A stretch of 64,000 nt of DNA from Bradyrhizobium forestalis (GCF_002795245.1 NZ_PGVG01000030.1:1-64000); one strand, 5' to 3'; shown: positions 1-8,813, counted from the stretch's first letter. The notes: generated by a model not told the origin, from the letters alone. Made by a program: numbers and translations.

Positions 1-38
1 GAGGGGGGTAGCCCCGGGGGAGGTCGGAGTTCGTGGCG

Positions 39-79
39 CCCCCTTCCCCAACCCTTCCCCGCAAGGGGGAAGGGAGCCC
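39..79. repeat. GC-rich palindromic intergenic repeat fragment
   Basis: A C-run/G-run palindrome (core TTCCCCGCAAGGGGGAA) lies just upstream of the CoA ligase gene. It resembles the C-rich palindromes at 57459-57740. Its position means that the first 30 codons of the longest reading frame of the ligase would be repeat sequence, which argues for the later start at 123. Confidence 0.6.
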
Positions 80-122
80 GTCCGTCCGTGCCCGCCTTAC
101 GTTTGCAGAGTATCGATCGCCT

Positions 123-1805
123 ATGACCCATCCCGGCGAACAGTTTTATCCCGAGGGCGTGCATTGGGACGACGCCATCGTCCAGGGCACGCTGCCTGAC
201 CTCTTGTCGAAAGCCGCCGCCGACTATGGCCCGCGCACCGCGCTGGAATTCCGCGAACGGCCGATCACCTACACCGAGCTCGCCGCCATGGCCGAGCGCG
301 CCGCCGCGGCGTTCCTGCGCGCCGGCTGTGGCAGGAACTCTTCCGTCGCGCTGTTCCTCGGCAACACGCCGGATCACCCTGTCAATTTCTTCGGCGCGCT
401 GAGGGCCGGCGCCCGCGTCGCGCATCTGTCGCCGCTCGACGGCGAGATCGCGCTGACGCACAAGGTCTCCGATTCCGGCTCGCGCCTGCTGGTCACCTCC
501 AACCTTGCGGCGCTGCTGCCGACCGCGCTGAAATTTTTGGAGAAGGGCCTGATCGACAAGCTCGTCGTCTGCGAGGACGACAATTGGGGCAAGGTCGGCA
601 CCCCGCAGGCGGCCATCCCCGATGATCCCCGCATCGTCACCTTCAAGGGCTTCGTCGAAGGCGCCACCACGCCGGCACAGTGGCCGTCCGTGACTGCCGA
701 TGACGTCGCGCTGCTGCAATATACCGGCGGCACCACCGGCCTGCCCAAGGGAGCCATGCTGACCCACGGCAATCTCACCTCGGCGGTGTCGATCTACGAC
801 GTCTGGGGCAAGCCGGCGCGCGCCGCGCGCGGCGATGTCATCGAGCGCGTGATCTGCGTGCTGCCGTTGTTCCACATCTACGCGCTCACCGTCGTGCTCT
901 TGTCCTCGCTCCGCCGCGGCAATCTGATCTCGCTGCACCAGCGCTTCGACGTCGAAGCCGTGATGCGCGACATCGAGGTCAAGCGCGCGACTTACTTCCC
1001 GGGCGTGCCGACGATGTGGATCGCGATCGCAGCGCTGCCTGACCTCGACAAGCGCGACTTCTCCTCGCTGGCGACGATCGGCTCCGGCGGCGCGCCGCTG
1101 CCGGTCGAGATCGCGAGCTTCTTCGAGCGCAAGGTCGGCAAGAAGCTGCGCAGCGGTTGGGGCATGACCGAAACCTGCTCACCCGGCACCGGCCATCCGC
1201 CCACCGGCCCCGACAAGCCCGGCTCGATCGGCCTGATGCTGCCCGGCATCGAGCTCGACGTCGTCGCGCTCGACGATCCCAAGCGCGTGCTGCCGCCGGG
1301 CGAGGTCGGCGAGATCCGCATCAAGGGTCCGAACGTCACCAGGGGATACTGGAACAAGCCCGAGGGATCGACCGAGGCCTTCGTCGACGGCCGCTTCCTC
1401 ACCGGCGACATCGGCTATGTCGACACCGACGGCTATTTCTTCCTGGTCGACCGCAAGAAGGACATGATCATTTCCGGAGGCTTCAACGTCTATCCGCAGA
1501 TGATCGAGCAGGGGATCTACACCATTCAAGGCGTGCACGAGGTGATCGTGCTCGGCATCCCCGACCAGTACCGGGGCGAAGCCGCAAAGGCCTTCATCAA
1601 GCTCAAGCCCGGCGCAAAGCCGTTCACGCTCGACGAGCTGCGCGCGCAGCTTGCCGGCAAGCTCGGCAAGCATGAATTGCCGGCCGCGGTCGAGTTCGTC
1701 GCCGACCTGCCGCGCACGCCGGTCGGAAAATTGTCGCGCCACGAATTGCGCCAGCAGCAGAAACCATCACAATCCACCAAAACCGCATCAGGAGGTCGCT
1801 CGTGA
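123..1805 (+). CDS. pimA: Dicarboxylate/acyl-CoA ligase (PimA-like, AMP-binding)
   Basis: ATP-dependent acyl-CoA synthetase of the ANL superfamily, 560 residues from the ATG at 123. Seen directly: the phosphate loop TGGTTGLPKG, the adenylate motif TGDIGYVDTDGYF followed by DRKKDMIISGGFNVYP, and the C-terminal PVGK lysine motif in RTPVGKLSRHEL. A longer frame opens at 33 but its first codons lie in a repeat, so 123 (MTHPGEQFYPEG) is preferred. The stop overlaps the GTG start of the thiolase gene, so the two are translationally coupled. By comparison with the pimFABCDE operon of Rhodopseudomonas palustris (established knowledge) it probably activates pimelate and other dicarboxylic or fatty acids; the exact chain-length preference cannot be read from sequence. 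Upstream pimF, if present, lies outside the window. Confidence 0.85.
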   Translation: MTHPGEQFYPEGVHWDDAIVQGTLPDLLSKAAADYGPRTALEFRERPITYTELAAMAERAAAAFLRAGCGRNSSVALFLGNTPDHPVNFFGALRAGARVAHLSPLDGEIALTHKVSDSGSRLLVTSNLAALLPTALKFLEKGLIDKLVVCEDDNWGKVGTPQAAIPDDPRIVTFKGFVEGATTPAQWPSVTADDVALLQYTGGTTGLPKGAMLTHGNLTSAVSIYDVWGKPARAARGDVIERVICVLPLFHIYALTVVLLSSLRRGNLISLHQRFDVEAVMRDIEVKRATYFPGVPTMWIAIAALPDLDKRDFSSLATIGSGGAPLPVEIASFFERKVGKKLRSGWGMTETCSPGTGHPPTGPDKPGSIGLMLPGIELDVVALDDPKRVLPPGEVGEIRIKGPNVTRGYWNKPEGSTEAFVDGRFLTGDIGYVDTDGYFFLVDRKKDMIISGGFNVYPQMIEQGIYTIQGVHEVIVLGIPDQYRGEAAKAFIKLKPGAKPFTLDELRAQLAGKLGKHELPAAVEFVADLPRTPVGKLSRHELRQQQKPSQSTKTASGGRS

Positions 1806-2989
1806 CCGACGCCGTCATCGTTTCCACCGCCCGCACCCCGATCGGCAAGGCCTATCGCGGCGCGCTCAATGCCACCGAGGGCGCAACGCTGCTCGGCCAT
1901 GCCATCGGCGAGGCTGTCGCGCGCGCAAAAGTCGATCCGAAGGAGATCGAGGATGTCGTGATGGGCGCGGCCCTGCAGCAGGGCGCGACCGGCGGCAACA
2001 TCGCGCGCAAGGCGCTGCTCCGCGCCGGCCTGCCCGTCACCGTCGCCGGCACCACCATCGACCGGCAGTGCGCCTCGGGCCTGCAGGCGATCGCGCTCGC
2101 CGCGCGCTCGGTGATCTTCGACGGCGTCGAGATCGCGGTCGGCGGCGGCGGCGAGTCGATCTCGCTGGTGCAGAACGACAAGATGAACGGCTTCCATGCG
2201 CAGGATCCGGCGCTGCTCAAGATCAAGGGCGAGGTCTACATGCCCATGATCGACACCGCCGAAGTCGTCGCCAAGCGCTACGGCATCTCGCGCGAGAAGC
2301 AGGATGAGTATTCTCTCGAGAGCCAGCGCCGCACGGCTGCGGCCCAGCAGGCCGGCAAGTTCAAGGAGGAGATTGCGCCGATCACGACGCAGATGGCGGT
2401 GACCGACAAGGCGACCGGTGCCGTCTCGATGAAGGAGGTCACGCTGTCGCAGGACGAGGGCCCGCGTCCCGAGACCACCGCCGAAGGCCTCGCCGGCCTC
2501 AAGCCGGTGCGCGGCGAGGGGTTCACCGTCACCGCCGGCAATGCCAGCCAGCTCTCCGACGGCGCCAGTGCCACCGTGATCATGAGCGACAAGGAAGCCG
2601 CCAAGCGCGGCCTTGCGCCGCTCGGCATCTTCCGCGGCTTCGTCTCCGCCGGCTGCGAGCCGGACGAGATGGGCATCGGTCCGGTCTTCGCGGTGCCGCG
2701 CCTGCTCAAGCGCCACGGCCTCACCGTCGATGACATCGGCCTCTGGGAGCTGAACGAAGCCTTCGCGGTGCAGGTGCTGTATTGCCGCGACAAGCTCGGC
2801 ATCGACCCCGACAAGATCAACGTCGACGGCGGCGCGATCGCGGTCGGCCATCCCTACGGCATGTCCGGCGCGCGCCTCACCGGCCACGCTTTGATCGAAG
2901 GCCGCCGCCGCAAGGCCAAGTATGCGGTCGTCACCATGTGCGTCGGCGGCGGCATGGGCGCGGCCGGCTTGTTCGAGGTGTTGCAGTAG
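1802..2989 (+). CDS. pimB: Acetyl-CoA C-acyltransferase (thiolase, PimB-like)
   Basis: Degradative thiolase of 395 residues that cleaves 3-oxoacyl-CoA with CoA, the last step of a beta-oxidation round. Seen directly: the nucleophilic cysteine at about residue 90 in DRQCASGLQA, the NEAF motif in WELNEAFAVQ, the GHPYGMSGAR histidine motif, and the C-terminal cysteine in CVGGGMGAAGL. Length is normal for the family. Start is GTG, overlapping the ligase stop (GTGA). The position between the CoA ligase and two acyl-CoA dehydrogenases matches the pim operon, where this gene is pimB. Confidence 0.88.
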   Translation: MTDAVIVSTARTPIGKAYRGALNATEGATLLGHAIGEAVARAKVDPKEIEDVVMGAALQQGATGGNIARKALLRAGLPVTVAGTTIDRQCASGLQAIALAARSVIFDGVEIAVGGGGESISLVQNDKMNGFHAQDPALLKIKGEVYMPMIDTAEVVAKRYGISREKQDEYSLESQRRTAAAQQAGKFKEEIAPITTQMAVTDKATGAVSMKEVTLSQDEGPRPETTAEGLAGLKPVRGEGFTVTAGNASQLSDGASATVIMSDKEAAKRGLAPLGIFRGFVSAGCEPDEMGIGPVFAVPRLLKRHGLTVDDIGLWELNEAFAVQVLYCRDKLGIDPDKINVDGGAIAVGHPYGMSGARLTGHALIEGRRRKAKYAVVTMCVGGGMGAAGLFEVLQ

Positions 2990-2997
2990 TAATTGCT

Positions 2998-3023
2998 GTC
3001 GTCCCGGCGAACGCCGGGACGAC
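2998..3023. repeat. Perfect short palindrome between pimB and pimC
   Basis: Two 12-base arms (GTCGTCCCGGCG and its reverse complement) are separated by two bases. The sequence resembles the ends of the longer repeat at 5588-5697 and is probably a truncated copy or a REP-like hairpin. It lies 26 bases before the pimC start; a role in transcript stability is possible but only inferred. Confidence 0.75.
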
Positions 3024-3048
3024 GAAGGGAAGCTCACAGGAGGATCCG

Positions 3049-4239
3049 ATGGATCTCGCATTCACGAAAGAAGAGCAGGCGTTTCGCGAGGAAGTGCGGT
3101 CGTTCTTCCGCGACAACGTGCCGCCGGACACGCGGCGCAAGCTGGTCGAGGGCCGCCACCTCACCAAGGACGAGATGGTGACGTGGTGGCGCATCCTCAA
3201 CAGGAAGGGCTGGGGCGTCAGCCACTGGCCGACGCAATATGGCGGCACCGGCTGGACCAGCGTGCAGCACTACATCTTCAACGAGGAGCTGCAGTCCTAT
3301 CCGGCGCCGCAGCCGCTCGCCTTCGGCGTCAGCATGGTCGGCCCGGTCATCTACACCTTCGGCAATGAGGAGCAGAAGAAGAAGTACCTGCCGCGCATCG
3401 CCAATGTCGACGATTGGTGGTGCCAGGGTTTTTCGGAGCCCGGCTCCGGCTCCGACCTTGCTTCGCTGAAGACGAAGGCCGAGCGCAAGGGCGACAAGTG
3501 GATCATCAACGGCCAGAAGACCTGGACGACGCTCGCCCAGCACGCCGACATGATCTTCTGCCTCTGCCGCACCGACAACAACGCCAAGAAGCAGATGGGC
3601 ATCTCCTTCATCGTGTTCTCGATGAAGTCGAAGGGCGTGACCGTGCGCCCGATCCAGACCATCGACGGCGGCCATGAGGTCAACGAGGTCTTCTTCGACG
3701 ACGTCGAGGTTCCCTACGAGAACCTGATCGGTGAGGAGAACAAGGGCTGGGATTACGCAAAGTTCCTGCTCGGCAATGAGCGCACCGGCATCGCCCGCGT
3801 CGGCGTCTCCAAGGAGCGGCTCCGCCGCATCAGGGATCTCGCCTCCAAGGTCGAATCCGCAGGCAAGCCGATCATCCAGGATGCCGCGTTCCGCGAGAAG
3901 CTGGCGGCCTGCGAGATCGAGCTGAAGGCGCTCGAGCTGACCCAGCTGCGCGTCGTTGCCGATGAGGGCAAGCACGGCAAGGGCAAGCCCAATCCGGCGT
4001 CCTCGGTGCTGAAGATCAAGGGCTCCGAGATCCAGCAGACCACCACCGAGCTCTTGATGGAAGTGATCGGTCCGTTCGCCGCGCCTTACGACGTGCACGG
4101 CGACGACGGCTCGAACGAAGCCATGGACTGGACCGCGCAGATCGCGCCGAGCTACTTCAACAACCGCAAGGTCTCGATCTACGGCGGCTCCAACGAGATC
4201 CAGCGCAACATCATCGCCAAGGCGGTGCTGGGGCTTTGA
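3049..4239 (+). CDS. pimC: Acyl-CoA dehydrogenase, pimeloyl-CoA dehydrogenase large subunit type
   Basis: FAD-dependent acyl-CoA dehydrogenase, 396 residues, with the N-terminal helical, middle beta and C-terminal helical domains of the family. Seen directly: the FAD/substrate region WWCQGFSEPGSGSDLASL, the KTWTTLAQHADM segment, and the C-terminal SIYGGSNEIQRNIIAKAVLGL characteristic of this family. The start at 3049 is set by a strong AGGAGG eight bases upstream and the typical MDLAFTKEEQAFREEVR opening; the upstream extension runs through the palindrome and is rejected. It pairs with the dehydrogenase at 4423 as the large/small subunits PimC/PimD do in R. palustris. Confidence 0.88.
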   Translation: MDLAFTKEEQAFREEVRSFFRDNVPPDTRRKLVEGRHLTKDEMVTWWRILNRKGWGVSHWPTQYGGTGWTSVQHYIFNEELQSYPAPQPLAFGVSMVGPVIYTFGNEEQKKKYLPRIANVDDWWCQGFSEPGSGSDLASLKTKAERKGDKWIINGQKTWTTLAQHADMIFCLCRTDNNAKKQMGISFIVFSMKSKGVTVRPIQTIDGGHEVNEVFFDDVEVPYENLIGEENKGWDYAKFLLGNERTGIARVGVSKERLRRIRDLASKVESAGKPIIQDAAFREKLAACEIELKALELTQLRVVADEGKHGKGKPNPASSVLKIKGSEIQQTTTELLMEVIGPFAAPYDVHGDDGSNEAMDWTAQIAPSYFNNRKVSIYGGSNEIQRNIIAKAVLGL

Positions 4240-4280
4240 CGTGATCCTCTTCGCGGAGGCGGGGAGGGCAATATTTCCAC

Positions 4281-4387
4281 CGTCATTCCGGGGCGCGACG
4301 AAGTCGCGAGCCCGGAATCCATCGGGCCGCATACGCTGAGGCGAAATGGATTCCGGGCCTGGCCCTTCGGGCCATCCCGGAATGACG
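4281..4387. repeat. Palindromic repeat, CGTCATTCCGG family, copy 1
   Basis: A 107-base unit whose ends are inverted copies (CGTCATTCCGGG and CCCGGAATGACG) with an internal inverted pair GGAATCCAT/ATGGATTCC. It fills most of the spacer between pimC and pimD. A related copy lies at 56994-57086 inside the urease operon. It can fold into a long hairpin in the polycistronic mRNA. Confidence 0.85.
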
Positions 4388-4422
4388 AAGCCAAATAAGT
4401 CCGGGTACGAGGAACCAAAGAA

Positions 4423-5565
4423 ATGGATTTTGACCTGAACGAGGAGCAGCGGCTTCTCAAGGAAAGCATCGATGGCCTGCTGACCGATTCCTACGATTTC
4501 GAGAGCCGCAAGAAGTACATGAAGGAGAAGGGCGGTTGGAGCAAAACGGTCTGGCTCAAGCTCGCCGAGCAGGGCCTGCTCGGCCTGCCCTTCAGCGAGG
4601 CCGACGGCGGCTTCGGCGGCGGCGGCGTCGAGACCATGATCGTGATGGAGGCGCTCGGCAAGGCGCTGGTGCTGGAGCCCTATCTGGCAACGATCGTGAT
4701 CGGCGGCGGCTTCCTGCGCCATGCCGGCACCGATGCGCAGAAGGCTGCGCACGTGCCCGGGATCATCGATGGCAGCAAGACGCTTGCCTTCGCCCAGCTC
4801 GAGAAGAGCTCGCGCTACGATCTGTTCGACGTCACCACGACCGCGAAGAAGAAGGGTGACGGCTGGATCATCGACGGCGAGAAGTTCGTCGTGCTCAACG
4901 GCGAGAATGCCGACACGCTCGTCGTCACTGCCCGCACCAAGGGCGATCGCCGCGACCGAAGCGGCATCGGCGTCTTCCTGGTCCCCGCGAATGCCAAGGG
5001 CGTCGCGAAGAAGTCCTATCCGACCCAGGACGGCCTGCACGCCGCCGACATCACTCTCACCGGCGTCGAGGTCGGCCCGGACGCCGTGCTCGGCAACCCC
5101 GAGGATTCGCTCGCGCTGATCGAGCGCGTGGTGGATGAAGCCCGCGTTGCGCTTTGCGCCGAGGCGGTGGGCCTGATGGACGAATCGCTGAAGACCACGG
5201 TCGAGTACATCAAGACCCGAAAACAGGTCGGCGTCGCGATCGGCTCGTTCCAGTCGCTGCAGCACCGCGCCTCCGACATGTTCGTCGCGGCCGAGCAGGC
5301 GCGCTCGATGTCGATGTTCGCGACCATGGCAAGCGACTTCGAGGACGCCAAGGAGCGCAGCAATGCGATCGCCGCGGCCAAGGTGCAGATCGGCAAGTCG
5401 CTGAAGTTCGTCGGCCAGCAGTCGATCCAGCTCCACGGCGGCATCGGCATGACCATGGAGGCGAAGATCGGCCACTATTTCAAGCGCCTCACCATGATCG
5501 AGAACAGCTTCGGCGACACCGACTACCACCAGCGCCGTGTCGCCGACGCGGGCGGGTTGATCTGA
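4423..5565 (+). CDS. pimD: Acyl-CoA dehydrogenase, pimeloyl-CoA dehydrogenase small subunit type
   Basis: Second acyl-CoA dehydrogenase, 380 residues, partner of the gene at 3049. Seen directly: an MDFDLNEEQRLLKESIDG opening, the middle domain DGWIIDGEKFVVLNGENADT, and a C-terminal helical domain containing TRKQVGVAIGSFQSLQHR and IQLHGGIGMTMEAKIGHYFKRL. The start has an AGGAA upstream at about ten bases. Sequence divergence from PimC is large, as expected for a heteromeric enzyme rather than a recent duplication. Predicted role: alpha,beta-dehydrogenation of pimeloyl-CoA or similar acyl-CoAs. Confidence 0.87.
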   Translation: MDFDLNEEQRLLKESIDGLLTDSYDFESRKKYMKEKGGWSKTVWLKLAEQGLLGLPFSEADGGFGGGGVETMIVMEALGKALVLEPYLATIVIGGGFLRHAGTDAQKAAHVPGIIDGSKTLAFAQLEKSSRYDLFDVTTTAKKKGDGWIIDGEKFVVLNGENADTLVVTARTKGDRRDRSGIGVFLVPANAKGVAKKSYPTQDGLHAADITLTGVEVGPDAVLGNPEDSLALIERVVDEARVALCAEAVGLMDESLKTTVEYIKTRKQVGVAIGSFQSLQHRASDMFVAAEQARSMSMFATMASDFEDAKERSNAIAAAKVQIGKSLKFVGQQSIQLHGGIGMTMEAKIGHYFKRLTMIENSFGDTDYHQRRVADAGGLI

Positions 5566-5587
5566 GTTGATCTAACCACACGAAGAC

Positions 5588-5697
5588 TGTCGTCCCCCCG
5601 CGAAGGCGGGGGACCCAGTACGCCGCGGCCTCTCGGTTCCAGCCGCGCCGCCTCTGGAATACTGGGCGAATTCAACCGGTCAAGCCGGGCGATGACA
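5588..5697. repeat. Palindromic repeat between pimD and SDR gene
   Basis: The unit starts TGTCGTCCCCCCGCGAAGG and ends GTCAAGCCGGGCGATGACA, with an internal inverted pair CCCAGTA/TACTGGG. It is of the type scattered through Bradyrhizobium genomes (established knowledge, from memory). It occupies nearly the whole 165-base spacer. Confidence 0.8.
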
Positions 5698-5730
5698 CCG
5701 AACAAGTGGACGCAGGGAAACCCAACAACA

Positions 5731-6504
5731 ATGAAAAACACCCCGTTCGATCTCACCGGCAAGGTCGCCGTGGTCACCGGCTCCAGCCGCGGCATCGGCC
5801 GCTCTTCGGCCGAGCTGCTCGCAAAGCTCGGCGCGAAGGTGGTGGTTTCATCGCGCAAAGCCGACGCCTGCAAGGACGTCGCCGACGGCATCAATGCGGC
5901 TGGCGGCGATGCCATCGTGATCCCCTGCAACATCGCCCGCAAGAACGAGGTCGAGGCGCTGATCGCGGGTGCGACCAAGCACTACGGCAAGATCGACATC
6001 CTCGTCTGCAACGCCGCCGTCAATCCCTATTACGGCCCGCTGCTCGACATCACCGATGAAGCCTTCGACAAGATCATGGGGAGCAACGTCAAGAGCAACA
6101 TCTGGCTCTCCGCGCTCGCGATCCCGCAAATGGCGGAGCGCGGAGGCGGCTCCGTGATCATCATCTCCTCGATCGGGGGCCTGCGCGGCTCCACCGTGAT
6201 CGGCGCCTACGGCATTTCCAAGGCCGCCGATTTCGCGCTGTGCCGCTCGCTCGCCGGCGAATGGGGCCCCAAAGGCGTCCGCGTCAATTGCATTGCGCCC
6301 GGCCTCGTCAAGACCGACTTCGCCCGCGCCCTCTGGGAAGACGAAGCCAACCTGAAGCGCCGCACCGCCACCACGCCGCTGCGCCGCATCGGCGAACCCG
6401 ACGAGATCGCCGGCGCCGTCGCCTACCTCGCCTCCGATGCCTCGAGCTTCATGACGGGCCAGACCATCGTCATCGACGGCGGCGTGACGACGGCGGCGGT
6501 GTAG
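5731..6504 (+). CDS. SDR family NAD(P)-dependent oxidoreductase
   Basis: Classical short-chain dehydrogenase of 257 residues. Seen directly: the cofactor motif VTGSSRGIGRS near the N-terminus, NAA in LVCNAAVNP, the catalytic serine in ISSIGG and the YGISK tyrosine-lysine motif, and a C-terminal GQTIVIDGG. The start at 5731 (MKNTPFDLTGK) is chosen over an in-frame ATG at 5692, which lies in the repeat. Likely a 3-hydroxyacyl or related oxidoreductase acting with the preceding pim-type genes, though the substrate cannot be inferred from the sequence. Confidence 0.8.
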   Translation: MKNTPFDLTGKVAVVTGSSRGIGRSSAELLAKLGAKVVVSSRKADACKDVADGINAAGGDAIVIPCNIARKNEVEALIAGATKHYGKIDILVCNAAVNPYYGPLLDITDEAFDKIMGSNVKSNIWLSALAIPQMAERGGGSVIIISSIGGLRGSTVIGAYGISKAADFALCRSLAGEWGPKGVRVNCIAPGLVKTDFARALWEDEANLKRRTATTPLRRIGEPDEIAGAVAYLASDASSFMTGQTIVIDGGVTTAAV

Positions 6505-6542
6505 CCGCTCACCACTTACAATTGCATCGAGGTGACGCTTCG

Positions 6543-6624
6543 CTTACCCTCCCCTGGAGGGGTTCGGGACGAGCGTAGCTCGCCCGTGGGTCGCTCGCGC
6601 GTAGCGCGAGCGGAGTGGGGTGAA
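6543..6624. repeat. Left arm of long GC-rich repeat, next to DUF559 pseudogene
   Basis: Begins CTTACCCTCCCCTGGAGGGG and ends in TCGCGCGTAGCGCGAGCGGAGTGGGGTGA (key parts only), the same order of blocks as the arm at 7059-7110 but with a divergent middle. It lies immediately before the DUF559 reading frame and its terminal GGGGTGAAG sits where a ribosome binding site would be. Confidence 0.75.
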
Positions 6625-6633
6625 GCCGCACAA

Positions 6634-7041
6634 ATGGTCTCAACATCGATCCGACGCGCCGCCGCGAAGAAGCTGAGGGCGAATACCACGCCGCACGAGC
6701 GAATTCTGTGGCGCGCCCTCAAAGAGCTCCCGATCGAAGGCTCGCACTTCCGCCGCCAGGCGCCAATCGGTCGTTACGTCGTCGACTTTTTCTGTCCAGC
6801 TAAACGTCTCATCATCGAACTCGATGGCGGGCATCACAATGAAGACGACACCGCCACGCGGGACCTCGAACGACAGTGCTAGCTCGAGAACGAAGGCTAT
6901 CGCGTCATCCGCTTCTGGAATTCGGAGATCACGAGCGATCTGACAGCGGTGATGGAGCGCATCTATGTGGAGCTCTATGGCTCGCGCGAGGTGGAAGCCT
7001 TGCGGCTCGAGCACTGGCGCAAGCGGAGAACGTCAACCTGA
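6634..7041 (+). pseudogene. DUF559 (Vsr-like) endonuclease, interrupted by in-frame TAG
   Basis: The frame encodes a 135-residue DUF559 endonuclease-like protein except for a TAG at 6880-6882. Before the stop: TPHERILWRALKELP, HFRRQAPIGRYVVDFFC and LIIELDGGHH, the conserved nuclease-fold motifs with E, D and E/D residues. After the stop the same frame continues LENEGYRVIRFWNSEI, the usual ending of this family, where a tryptophan (TGG) is expected at the stop position. A single G-to-A change therefore explains the defect. The 82-residue truncated product would lack the last strand and helix of the fold. The gene is tightly bracketed by repeat arms (6543-6624 and 7059 onward). It could still be active if the stop is read through or is a sequencing error. 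Confidence 0.8.
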
Positions 7042-7058
7042 GCTGGGCTGTGCTCTTT

Positions 7059-7223
7059 CTTACCCTCCCCTGGAGGGGGAGGGTCGATCGCGCGTAGCGC
7101 GAGCGGGGTGGGGTGATCTCTCCACACGGGCACTATTCGAGGTGGAGAGACCTTCACCCCACCCCGTCTCACATTTCGCTGCGCTCCATGTGAGCCGACC
7201 CTCCCCCTCCAGGGGAGGGTAAG
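7059..7223. repeat. Long inverted-repeat element (MITE-like), copy 1
   Basis: 165 bases with ends that are near-perfect inverted copies: CTTACCCTCCCCTGGAGGGG at the left and its reverse complement at the right, about 28 bases each. Inside, a second block (GGGGTGGGGTGA / TCACCCCACCCC) is also inverted, so both arms share about 60 bases. No reading frame inside. A second copy is at 12578-12773. Confidence 0.85.
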
Positions 7224-7310
7224 CGAGACCAATCTTGACCTTGCCGCCCTAATCCGCTCCCTTTGGCGCGACATAACGACCCCATCAGGGATAACGCCAA
7301 GGTAGCCGCC

Positions 7311-8813
7311 ATGTCTTTCGTCCTCGCCATCGACCAGGGCACCACTTCTTCGCGCGCGATCGTGTTTCGCGGCGACATTTCCATCGCGGCGAAGGCGCAG
7401 GCCGAGTTTCCGCAGCACTTTCCAGCCTCGGGCTGGGTCGAGCACGAGCCGGAGGACATCTGGACCTCGACCGTGATGGTCTGCCGCGAGGCGATCGAGC
7501 ATGCCGGCATCAGCGCCAAGGACATCGCCGCGATCGGCATCACCAACCAGCGCGAGACCACGGTGGTGTGGGACCGTGCCACCGGCCAGGCCGTGCACCG
7601 CGCCATCGTCTGGCAGGACCGCCGCACCGCCGATATCTGCGCCAAGCTGAAGGCCGACGGCCGCGAGCCCGTGATCTCGCAGAAGACCGGCCTGATCATC
7701 GATCCCTATTTCTCCGGAACGAAAGTCGCCTGGATCCTTGACCACGTTCCCGGCGCCCGCGCGCGTGCCGCGCGCGGCGAATTGATGTTCGGCACCGTCG
7801 ATTGCTATCTGCTCTGGCGCCTCACCGGCGGCAAGGTCCACGCCACCGACGCCACCAACGCCTCGCGCACGCTGCTGTTCAACATCCACACCGGGGAGTG
7901 GGACGACGAGCTCTTGGAGATCATCGGCGTGCCGCGCTCGATGCTGCCCGAGGTGAAGGACTCCTCCGCCCGTTTCGGCGAGAGCACGCCGGACCTGTTC
8001 GGCGGTGCCATCGCTATCTCAGGCATCGCCGGCGACCAGCAGGCCGCCACCATCGGCCAGGCCTGCTTCCGTCCGGGCATGATGAAGTCCACCTACGGCA
8101 CCGGCTGCTTTGCCTTGCTCAACACCGGCACGACGCCCGTGGTTTCCAAGAACAAGCTGCTCACCACCGTCGCCTATCAACTCGGGGGAAAACGCACCTA
8201 CGCGCTCGAAGGCTCGATCTTCGTCGCCGGCTCGGCGGTGCAATGGCTGCGCGACGGTCTCGGCATCATCAAGCACGCCGCCGAGACCGGCCCACTCGCC
8301 GATCAATCCGACTCGATGCAGAGCGTCTATCTGGTCCCCGCCTTCGTCGGCATGGGCGCGCCCTACTGGAATCCGCGCGTGCGCGGCGCGCTGTTCGGCC
8401 TCACCCGCAACACCGGCCCCGCCGAGCTCGCCCACGCCGCGCTGGAAAGCGTCTGCTACCAGACCTTCGACCTCTGGGCCGCGATGCGCGCGGACTGGCC
8501 GAGCTCGGAAACAGCCAGCGTCGTGCTCCGCGTCGACGGCGGCATGACCGCGTCGGACTGGACCATGCAGCGCCTCGCCGATCTCTTGGATGCACCGGTC
8601 GACCGTCCAGTGATCCAGGAGACCACAGCGCTGGGCGCCGCCTATCTCGCCGGCCTCAACGCCGGCGTTTATCCCGAGCCGACCAAGTTCGCCGACAACT
8701 GGCGATTGGAGCACCGCTTCAAGCCGAACATGAGCGAAGCAACGCGCGAGCGAAAGCTCGCCGGGTGGGCGAGGGCGGTGAAGGGCGTGCTGGCGAGCGA
8801 TGAGGGGGAGTGA
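7311..8813 (+). CDS. glpK: Glycerol kinase
   Basis: FGGY-family kinase of 500 residues that phosphorylates glycerol to sn-glycerol 3-phosphate with ATP. Seen directly: LAIDQGTTSSRAIVF at the N-terminus (phosphate-binding), TNQRETTVVWDRATG, the STYGTGCFALLNTG segment, and RVDGGMTASDWTMQRLADLL in the C-terminal ATPase half. Start at the ATG 7311 (MSFVLAIDQG) matches the family; an upstream in-frame ATG at 7263 would add sixteen atypical residues. It stands alone, without glpF or glpD in the window. Confidence 0.95.
   Translation: MSFVLAIDQGTTSSRAIVFRGDISIAAKAQAEFPQHFPASGWVEHEPEDIWTSTVMVCREAIEHAGISAKDIAAIGITNQRETTVVWDRATGQAVHRAIVWQDRRTADICAKLKADGREPVISQKTGLIIDPYFSGTKVAWILDHVPGARARAARGELMFGTVDCYLLWRLTGGKVHATDATNASRTLLFNIHTGEWDDELLEIIGVPRSMLPEVKDSSARFGESTPDLFGGAIAISGIAGDQQAATIGQACFRPGMMKSTYGTGCFALLNTGTTPVVSKNKLLTTVAYQLGGKRTYALEGSIFVAGSAVQWLRDGLGIIKHAAETGPLADQSDSMQSVYLVPAFVGMGAPYWNPRVRGALFGLTRNTGPAELAHAALESVCYQTFDLWAAMRADWPSSETASVVLRVDGGMTASDWTMQRLADLLDAPVDRPVIQETTALGAAYLAGLNAGVYPEPTKFADNWRLEHRFKPNMSEATRERKLAGWARAVKGVLASDEGE

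Noticed and set aside
33..122. N-terminal extension of the pimA frame
   Set aside because: The codons fall in a GC-rich palindrome and encode no conserved part of the family.
1526..3061. 511-codon minus-strand open frame opposite pimA and pimB
   Set aside because: Shadow of the ligase and thiolase genes, with no recognisable domain.
3034..5529. 831-codon minus-strand open frame opposite pimC-pimD
   Set aside because: It lies antisense to two well-supported acyl-CoA dehydrogenase genes and crosses repeats; low-complexity Arg/Ala/Leu composition is typical of a GC-rich shadow frame.
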